From the NCBI RefSeq assembly GCF_036884655.1, contig NC_088342.1, positions 18,355,001 to 18,419,000 of the forward strand: 64,000 bases of DNA. Direction: 5' to 3'. Numbering within the stretch: the first letter of the stretch is position 1; every line of letters starts with the position of its first letter. Shown here one piece after another: positions 50,237 through 64,000 of this stretch. The stretch comes from Musa acuminata AAA Group. Taxonomy: Eukaryota > Streptophyta > Magnoliopsida > Zingiberales > Musaceae. The notes beneath the pieces were generated by a model. The model made no database searches and was not told the DNA's origin. It worked only from the letters and a program-made list of their open reading frames with translations. Made by a program: the position numbers and the translations under genes.

Positions 50237-50472
50237 AAATCCAATGACCTCGAGGGAAGAGAAATTAAGAGTCGACGTAGGTCGGGACGACCGAACCACT
50301 ATAAATCTAATTTACATTTCACTTTATACTTTTCCTGAGTATTACTAACTGATTTAGTCACTCACTACTCTTACTCACATTCTAAGGTAAACATATGTAT
50401 TTTTCGATCAAAAATTTTTAAATCAAAATTTTATTCGGAAAGAACTAATTCGCCCCCCTTGCGATCCTAACA
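50237..50472 (+). repeat. SIRE-like LTR D (plus, right end only)
   Basis: 236 bp, beginning at the GACCTCGAGGGAAGAGAAAT block (compare 46915 and 49290) and ending GCGATCCTAACA. Only the R/U5 side is present. Confidence 0.82.
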
Positions 50473-50596
50473 TCTATCATGTCTCATCTTCTAATCAACT
50501 TGCATATGCTCTTACCAAGATTCTACCTCACCAGCAATTCCTTCTACTTTAATCTAAGATCGGTGTCTCTAATGGGAGCATCATTTTACGGGGGCA
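50473..50596 (+). pseudogene. Copia-D pol C-terminus
   Basis: Continues with YHVSSSNQLAYALTKILPHQQ and SKIGVSN, the RNase H tail of a short-LTR copia, then a purine tract (ACGGGGGCA). It fits as the right half of Copia-D; integrase and RT are missing. Confidence 0.7.
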
Positions 50597-51030
50597 TATT
50601 AGAAAAGATATTATTGAGAACCATGAATCATGATAATATATTATTTTGATACTATGTTATTATGATTCTAAATCATAAAAATTATGATAACATATTATCA
50701 TGATTCTATCGATAATGAACATCATGATCTCAACGTGATCTCCTAAATTATGAAATAATTTAATAAATATTTTATATTTATTATTATTAAAAAATATGTA
50801 ATTATTATGTATTATAATATCTCTTTATATATATATATATATATATTCATAATTACTATTAATAAAAACTCAGTTAATCATTTCTTCTCAACAAGAACCT
50901 TGGAAAACCACTCCGAACATGTTCTCCGCAAAGGGTCGTAGAGGACCACTATCAAATATATTTTTTGAGAATACTTTCTTTCTTATTTTACAAGAATCAA
51001 GCTTTAAGCTTCTATTTTAGATAATTATTG
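50597..51030 (+). repeat. Probable 3' LTR of Copia-D (right end uncertain)
   Basis: Starts TATTAGAAAAGATATTATTG directly after the purine tract (TG to TA at the terminus). It contains a TATATATA-rich promoter-like patch (50827-50846). I could not locate its end with certainty. Confidence 0.5.
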
Positions 51031-51431
51031 TCAAATCGGAGAACAGTATGTGAGGAACAATATAGGAACATTTATTATAACATAATGCTATATAGCACAA
51101 TATAATCTATTATATGAAATGCTATGTAATATATTTTCATGCCTTTTACTTCACATATTATATGATAAGCTACAATGTATATGTTACCATAGAATAATAT
51201 ATTATCAAAATGCTCTTTATCATTAAATCGTCATATTGTGTGCTATGTGTGAATGCTATGTACATTTATAACATTAGACTGCAAACATTAAATATTACAT
51301 CTGATATATGCTTACACAATATATGGACAACACAATTCCGACTAATAAACTCTAAATTGCTCTCTGTATCTTTGTTTTTAGTTACTTCTGGTAGAAATTA
51401 TTAAAAACAACAAACTTGTTCCCGGATGAAT

Positions 51432-51524
<93 letters not shown>

Positions 51525-53415
51525 CAATAGGAAAACTGTGTTTTGAAAAACACAAACAAACAAGTATTATTATATTTAAAAAAAAAATATTCAAGCATTG
51601 CATATGCTTAGATAACTGAGAATTAGAGACCTCAGAAGTGACCTGTACCTGAAAGGGTACCTCTAGGAATTTAACCAGATTTGCCAACTGAAGAAGAACA
51701 TGACTGCTCACTGAAGGATGAGCAGCTTCCAGGAAGGTAAAGAATAACCGGAAGCACATGAGCAGTGCCCTTTGGCAGCAAAAATGTCCATGACGTTTAC
51801 CACCGAATCATCTGCTGCATATCACCGGACACAGTTTCAAGTATAACCGGAACTTTAGCAGCAATTAGATGCGCAAATTATATTCAATGCACCAGCAAAA
51901 GATCACGAATTAATATACAACAACAAGCCAAAAAGTCTCTACTATTTGGGATTAGCAATAATAAGGTCTCTCGCTGCAACCGAGTCATGCAGAGGACAAT
52001 ACCACCATTTAAACTAATAACCGATAAAGACTACTTTAGGACCTTTCGAGCATTAAATTCTCGAGGGTGAGAGATGAATAAATAGGAAACAGAAAAGGAC
52101 CAAAGAGACGGTGAAGAAAGAGAACAAATTGGAATAGATTGAAATGTTTACATGACTGCAAAAGACTCCCTGAAATACAAGAAAGACAAAATGAAAGCCT
52201 ACAAAACTTCATTTTTGCATGTAGAAGGTATCTTCTTCGTATGAGACATTATGCACTTATAGCCAACTACGAAAGTCACTTCGAGGACCATTTCCTAAAA
52301 TAATTAGTAGAAATGCCAACTATAGCTAATGTGACTCTTTCTGGCTCTTACAACATATCCTACAACCTCCCAAAGTCAGCCAAAAGCCAAACATCATACA
52401 CGTGTTTCCATTATAGATATCCATGATAGCTCAGGAGGAGGATAGGTAGCTTGCTTTTTACGAGGAGCATTCTGGAAAAGCATCAACAAGTCTGAGCGTC
52501 GATAAATATGTATGTATATTCATCAAAAACAGTTTGTTTCTTTACTAGTTGTTTATGTATACATTGTGTTGTATGTCAATCTTGCATCTGCCCTTGGCTG
52601 AATCACTGACCAAACAATGCAGCAAGTAACAAACTCCTCTATTCTAGATATGATTGATATGATGGTACGCTGAAACATATGACTCCTTTATTTTCCTTAG
52701 AAAGCTTTATGTTTACAGAAGAATGATAACAATTAAATATGAGACAATTGCTAGTTACAATGTTTTTTTTTATTACCTTCACTGTTTCTGGATAATGAAC
52801 TAAGAAGACATTGTAACTTTTTTTGTTTGGGGTCAATATTGAAATTATCCGGCTGATAAACCAGTCTTAGATTTCAATTGGGACCCATTTGGATCCTATC
52901 TTGTAAAGGGCACTATTCTATGCATACATTTTGAAAATGGGGAGGGCTCAGAAAATCTAATAAATATTTAAAATTGATTGAGCCGCCTGCTAAAATGGTC
53001 CGCCGTCATTTGGGGAAGGAACCCGTGCTTTGTTGGGTTTTACCGACGATTGCCCAACGCAGTCTTTTCATCGTTGCGTTCCACGACAAATTCCTGCGGT
53101 CAGATCAGATCGACTCCACCAACATATTTCTTTTCCGCTGGCAATCTATCGGGGCTCCACCTTTCTCTCCTCTCCCGACCTTTGGCCCTCCGCAGGAGCC
53201 AGCGGCCGCCCGAAACCCTGAAACCAAATCCAAGCACTAAACAAGAGAGGAAACCAAGGGCAAAAGAACATAAATCACAGCGCTCTCTCTCTCTCCTTCC
53301 CCTCCTATGTCTTCAGGTCTTTCTTCTGTACCCTTTGTTTACCATCTGTAATTGCTTCCTCCTTCCCCTTATTTTACTTCTCTTTGGCACATAACAAAGA
53401 GCAGCTCTCCGACGA
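51031..53415. other. Intergenic region
   Basis: (TA)n at 51435-51520. A possible minus-strand exon at about 51649-51769 is discussed in the findings. Otherwise no gene was recognised. The last 450 bp become GC- and CT-richer toward the MDHAR start, in line with a promoter/leader. Confidence 0.55.
51435..51520. repeat. (TA)n microsatellite
   Basis: About 43 TA units. Confidence 0.97.
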
Positions 53416-58697
<5,282 letters not shown>

Positions 58698-61600
58698 GTA
58701 AGGTAATCTATGACTTTAAGTTAGAGAGCCTGAGATATTGGTTGCCACTTATCTTTTTTCTATTTCATGGTTTTGCGATATTTTTTGTCAGTCATTGAGC
58801 ATTGAAATTTTAACTAGTTTAAATTCTTATGTCATCAGTAAGAAGACTTGTATATGGTTTGATATGTTTGTAGGACAATTACCTCCAGTTTTTCTTATTC
58901 AACAAGATAAAGGCTTCCAAGTTATTAATCTATGATGAGACTGAAATACTATTATGCTGTAAATTACTGAAAGAATTATGTAAAGAGCAGTTTTGGCATG
59001 TTTCTAGGGCTTCTAGACTTTTACTTGACATTACTATAGCCACACTTTATGATATTTGGCTACGACTAAATACCCTTGATAATAAACTGTTGTCCATCTG
59101 GCTTAAATTCCCAACTAAATTAACTTGTTGCAGGTATTTGCCCTTAACTAGTCTTTAGGGGTTTGTGTGATTACGAATAGGCTCCAAAACCCCTTATTTC
59201 CGCGCCCCGCAACCCCCCCCTCCCTACTCATGGGAAATTGGATTATCAAAACCTTGGACGAGTCCTTGGCTTAAATTGGAGGTGTCCTGGTTTGAAATGC
59301 TTGAAAAATGTGGCCGGGTATTTGGCATTGTGGGTATGTGAGGACATACAAACATTCTCCATAATAACTCCTCGTTGTCATACTTTATTTGTAAGGTAGG
59401 TGTAGATAGTGGTGTCCAAGTGCAAACAATTTAAGGAAGAATTTATAGTCAGTGCAATAATGGGATTGCCTTTGCTAAATTTAGGAGAACCTTATTTTTC
59501 TATGCTAAAAATGCTCTTGTAGATGCTCTATATTTTGTGATGCAAGCTCTGTGTGAGGAAAAAATTGTAGATTTTGGTGTAGATCAGCGTAGAAAGTGGT
59601 GCAGCACTTCTATTATTATGTGGTGCTTCCCCCAAGATAATGGAAGGATTATGTTGCTGCGCTTTTCCTTCATAGGGGCCTAATTTTGCTTTGTTAATTT
59701 GGTGTTTGGAGGCAATGGAGGTGGTGGGACTGCATAATCAACATCTAGAGGCATTGGTATTGCCCAAACAAGCAACATGCAGGATTCACTGGGTTTTTGG
59801 CCTCCCTTGATGATGCTACCTAATTTGCATGGTCTAGAGTTGTGTACATACTAGGGTTTTGGTAGTGTTGTCTTTGTCTTTCCTTGCTATGCGGTTGACA
59901 GCATTGTACTTGTAATTACAAAGACCAATGCAGGATGTGGCTATTGCTGGTATAGTGGTACATGATGACTTTCATCAGTAGTTCCACCTATGGGCACGAC
60001 CATGACAGTTGGGTTTGATGGACTAGTCTGTGAGGGCATCAGATTGCATGGCTGGCTATTGCTTGCTCAAGCACTAATGTCGTTGTACCTTGCAGTGATG
60101 TGCTATCTAAGGTGCACTTAATATTTCCTTGTCTCCGCCACTCTAGTTCTGTTGATGATAGTGCTTTACCATGCTTTAACTGGTGTGCGCCCCTCAGATA
60201 TTGACATGGAACCCTCACACTGCTATCTTTAGAATTCAATATCCCATTGGGCGATATGATTAAATTTGTTTGCTTTTCAAGTGTTTAAACTTGAGCAGCA
60301 CGCTAGACAATTTTGAATGTGAGACACTTTTAAGCTTTGAATTGTTTGAAGCCCCAAAAAGGATCTTGGAGAGTCTTCTCTCACATATTTCACAACAGTA
60401 AGAGCTATTATAATCCATCCTAAGTAATGTTGAGCAAGAATGTTGAGCAGACCTCACTTGGATACTAAACTGCTATTATAATCCATCCTAAGGTTTTTTT
60501 TTAATTTGAGGAAGAGAAAGGTCTTCAATTGACTAATTTAAAGGTAAATTTAATTAATATTTTGTGAAAATTACTGGAAAATATATAAACATAAAGATCA
60601 GTCTTGACATTTTTCTAAAGTTAACAGGTTATTTTGTTATATTTAATAGCTAAACCCTATATGATTTGACTGAAATACCCTTAATAGTTAGCTGCATTCC
60701 ATTTCAACCAGCACCCAAACTAACTTGTTACCTTCCTGAGTCACTGAATCCCTTGGAACTCATGCAATCAACCAAGAGGGTTCCCATTCATGAGGAACAG
60801 TCATTTTTTTTTCTTGATCGGGGCAAGAAGTTCTGTTGGTAGGGGCTCTTAGGACTAGTTTGGGGGCACAGGTCATGGGAGTCGTACAAAATGTTGGACT
60901 TGCAAACATGCTTGGTAACAATGTTCACATTCTTACCAACAAGATTATTGAATATCATGGTATGTCAAGTGACTGCTTGCTTCCTACTGGTAAGCGCTCT
61001 CAGGAACTAGTTTGGGGGCACAGGTCATGGAAGTTGTATGAAATGTGGGAGGACTTGCATTCGTGTTCAGTAACAATGTTCACATTCTTACCAACAAGAT
61101 TATTGAATATCATGGTATGCCAAGTGACTGCTTACTTCCTACTGGTTCAATCAGGGACCATATGCCATTATATGATGGTACAGCCGTAAATTTGAAACTA
61201 GTTTAATATTTCAATATTTTCAGGGGCATGGTGATTACTACCAATACCATGTTGACCATTATGTACTAGTCTGATTGGTTATATGGGATAGATATTATAA
61301 ACTACGCCTAGTAAGTTATTTAGATTCAGAACTTTATTTTGTTTAAATATGTTGGAAAACTTTAGTTTTGATGAGTATTCTGTTATGGACCTTTGGAGTT
61401 CCAGTGATGTCTAACAAATAGTAGAAATCTCTAAATAATTTATATAACAGATAAAAACAAGCTAGATCTATACATATATTCTATAGTCTATACTTGGAAT
61501 CTATTTGATTAATTAATAAATTTTAAAATTTTTATAATTATAAAAGTTTCATATAGGGCACAGTTTTAGAGCTAATATATAAGAACTTCAATAGAAGAGG

Positions 61601-61818
61601 AAAATGCAAAAAAAATTAGGGTAAGTGTATTAGTCCTTATGAAAGTAATTGTTTGAACATGCATGGATTTATGTACATAGGCATATCAATCATAATGTCT
61701 TTTGCTGCTCTATTACCAGGTATGAGTCCCATGGTTGTACCAAGGGTGTGTGATCACACCTTGATAGCATGACTGACTCATATTAGTTGGCATTTGGTTG
61801 GTCCAATACTGTACTGAC
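58698..61818. other. MDHAR intron 5, first part
   Basis: No further MDHAR exon was found when reading for the expected continuation after CAA. It contains the 151-bp tandem duplication, a C-rich run (59207-59222) and otherwise unassigned sequence. Confidence 0.6.
60845..61148 (+). repeat. About 151-bp tandem duplication in MDHAR intron 5
   Basis: Two adjacent units share TAGTTTGGGGGCACAGGTCA (60856 and 61008) and AACAATGTTCACATTCTTAC (60917 and 61073), with scattered substitutions and small indels. The combined frame 60836-61189 is a by-product and shows no domain. Confidence 0.9.
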
Positions 61819-62800
61819 CAGTGATTTAAAAAGCGCTAGGCGCCAAAAGGCGCCAAGGTCCAAAAACGCCCGAGGCGCTACGCGCTCGCCCAGGCGCTCG
61901 CCCGAGCGAAGCGAGGCGCTAAAATATAAAAATATAAAATATAATTAATAAATATAATTATTTAAAATTTTAAATAAAAATATAAAAATATATAATATAA
62001 TTAATAAATATAATCACATTAACAGTATAAACCTGCTGACGGAGAAACGAGGAAGCAGCGACGAGTGGTGGCGGCAGCAGCGGCGAGCGACGGCAGCAGC
62101 GGCGGCGGCAGCAACGGCGGCGAGCGGCGGCAGCAGCAGCAGCGGCGGCGAGCGGCGGCAGTGGCAGTGGAAAAGGGAAAGGGAGAGGAAGGCGCGAGCA
62201 GCGGGAGGCCTCGAGGGAGGCGCGAGCAGCGGGAAGGCTCGCGGGAGGGCTCGCGGGAGGCGAGAGGGCTCGCGGGAGGCGCGAGCAGCGGGAGGGCTCG
62301 CGGGAGGCGTGAGCAGCGGGAGGGCTCGAGGGAGGCGCGAGCAACGGGAAGGCTCGCGGGAGGGCTCGCAGGAGACGCGAGCAGCAAGAGGGCTCGCGGG
62401 AGGCGCGAGCAGCGGGAGGCGCGAGCAGCGGGAGGGCTCGCGGGAGGCGCGAGCAGCGAGAGGGCTCGCGGGAGGTGCGAGCAGCGGGAAGGCTCGCGGG
62501 AGGCGTGAGCAGCGGCAGCGAGCGACGAGATCGCGATCGGGATCGAGAGCGGCAGCAGGCTAGTGTTGGGTTAGGGTTGGGGTTATATCGGTTTAGTTGG
62601 TTCGATTGAACCAACTAACAACCGAACCAGCCTTGGTTTACCCAGGCGCTCGCCCGAAGCGCCCAGCGCCTGGGCTCGGGCGAGCGCCCAGGCGGTGCCT
62701 GTTTGAAGCGCGCCGCCTGGGACATTAGCGAGGCGCTCGGGCCTCGCCTCGCCTCGCCCGAGCGCCTAGGCGAGCGCCCGAGCGCCTTTTGCAATCACTG
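61819..62800. mobile_element. hAT-2: internally deleted hAT element in MDHAR intron 5
   Basis: 982 bp with ends CAGTGATTTAAAAAGCGC and GGCGCCTTTTGCAATCACTG (inverted repeats). The 8-bp target duplication GTACTGAC is perfect (61811-61818 and 62801-62808). Both ends align with hAT-1. The transposase exons are replaced by a GC-rich minisatellite (62045-62520), so this is a non-autonomous derivative. It cannot encode transposase. Confidence 0.93.
62045..62520. repeat. GC-rich minisatellite inside hAT-2
   Basis: CGG/CAG-rich units (62045-62165) are followed by many imperfect copies of GGAGGGCTCGCGGGAGGC + GCGAGCAGC (62200-62510, about 26-30 bp each). Both strands have long frames rich in Arg, Ser, Gly and Ala purely from the repeat. 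Confidence 0.92.
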
Positions 62801-62808
62801 GTACTGAC

Positions 62809-63490
62809 TAATATGTATTTGTCCACTGAAAAACCAGTATCGGTCTGGTACATGAAATGGCAATTTATGGGTTGAAGAACATTGCACACCAAATTATGTA
62901 TTCTTATCAAAATAATAAAAATGTTCTCTTCTATTTTTTTTGCTTTTCCCTGATCCATGAGGTTGAATTAAAAAGAAAAAGCATGGTGCCTGCTCTTTCT
63001 TTCTAAAGTTCTAGATCTTGATATGATGTTTCCACTATTTTTCTCATCATCTACTGGTTGTAGCTAAAATGTGCTTAAATCAAATTAAATTTGCATCAAT
63101 CTTCTCGAACTTCATGCTACAACAATTATCTTTTTCCTAATTGAGGCTCATTGATTAACAATCTGTTTGGTTTGCTCAAATTTTTCCTTGGAAGTCAAAT
63201 TTCCATCAATTAACTTTTTTACATATAACTGCTTTAATACAGAAATTACTATAGATTCAATGGTCAACTTGAACCTGCATTACCTGCATTCCAATCGGAT
63301 GAATTTGCTTCCAGCCAGTCTGTCTCAATCTCTATGAAGAAAAGCATTCAAGAGTAGATTTCCTAAAATTTTTAAACTTAAAATATAGCTATGTCCAATT
63401 TTCCCTTCCGAACCAAACAGAGCTCTCCAAGTAGGGAGGAGAATAGATATTCATCATCTCAACTCCCCTTACTTGCACCAATACTTACAT

Positions 63491-63523
<33 letters not shown>

Positions 63524-64000
63524 ATGTATGTGTGTGCATGCATACATGATGTTCAACACTTTGTAGGACATCAAAGCCTGCCCCACTTGGACTAAGATAT
63601 TCCCAGGAAAGTGAAAAGTGATAAAATGCCATTTCTTATAAAAAACTGACCTTCATGAGTGGGTATTACATATTAGATTCCATATTTTAGTTGAGTTTCC
63701 TATCATACAGAAGTCATTGCATTTATGGAAAAATATGTAAGACTTTATTGATTAATTGCATCTTTGGTGCTTTTACAAAGAAAAAAATGAAATGCGGATC
63801 TGCTATACTGAGAAAAGTAATTATATGAAGTTCAGAGATTTTATGATACACAAAGTTTGCTGCAGACTCAACATCATCATCATCACCTCACCAACTTATA
63901 TGTATGAAATAAGCAACATTCACATTCAGGAGATTTCGTCCTGTGCATAGCATAACAATAATGGTTTTCGGGATGATCTCCATTCCAACATTATTCTTTG
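62809..64000. other. MDHAR intron 5, last part in window
   Basis: A/T-rich with (CA)n at 63491-63523. No exon recognised before the window edge. Confidence 0.6.
63491..63523. repeat. (CA)n microsatellite
   Basis: About 16 CA units, followed by a short TGTGTGTGCATGCATAC that is partly complementary. Confidence 0.95.

Noticed and set aside
60836..61189. 117-codon plus-strand frame in MDHAR intron 5
   Set aside because: Spans the tandem duplication; the repeated peptide halves come from duplicated DNA and no family is recognised.
61970..62614. Frames of 80-214 codons rich in Arg, Ser, Ala and Gly on both strands
   Set aside because: Produced by the hAT-2 minisatellite; periodic in all frames and without domains.

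Overview
The window is plant nuclear DNA, AT-rich and dominated by transposable elements. Host genes are sparse: a SOB FIVE-LIKE (SOFL) type small gene or fragment near 18.1 kb, an intronless NF-YB histone-fold transcription factor at 20.9 kb, a small Gly-Pro-rich/Cys-tail protein gene near 43 kb (minus strand, one intron), and the 5' part of an organelle-type monodehydroascorbate reductase (MDHAR) gene from 53.4 kb that runs past the right edge. Gene content and the mix of retroelements suggest an angiosperm, and I would guess a monocot such as a Zingiberales species. That guess is from general familiarity and no search was made.

Layout. 144-5595: complete Tnt1/Tork-like Ty1/copia element (Copia-A, plus strand, perfect TSD CATAA, many stops). 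6757-15463: complete Ty3/gypsy element of the Del/Tekay chromovirus type (minus strand, TSD ATTAT, about 2 kb LTRs). 15.5-28.5 kb: AT-rich intergenic DNA with microsatellites, a SINE-like sequence, the SOFL and NF-YB genes and a possible short solo LTR. 28490-33119: second member of the Copia-A family (Copia-B, minus strand) with a 999-codon gag-pol frame but a deleted 3' end. 33971-37740: SIRE/Maximus-like copia remnant (minus; LTR, 3' internal region, gag fragment, no pol). 37850-41828: decayed third copia (plus) with a 347-bp tandem duplication in pol. 42934-43283: Gly-Pro-rich gene. 45.2-50.9 kb: a fourth copia (Ale-like) split by a nest of SIRE-like LTRs, some inverted. 53.4-64 kb: MDHAR with two hAT transposons of one family in its introns 4 and 5, each with a perfect 8-bp TSD.

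The host genes show no operon-like relation. The strongest second-look observations concern the elements. Both members of the Tork family carry the same frame-breaking deletion at the reverse transcriptase YxDD box, so the family may move in trans. Most private stop codons of Copia-A are C-to-T or G-to-A changes when compared with its sister copy. One MDHAR-intron hAT holds C-terminal transposase exons and a 72-bp-arm inverted repeat that should be transcribed in the pre-mRNA. No new cellular system (CRISPR, biosynthetic cluster, new enzyme family) was found, and no virus-like insertion was recognised.
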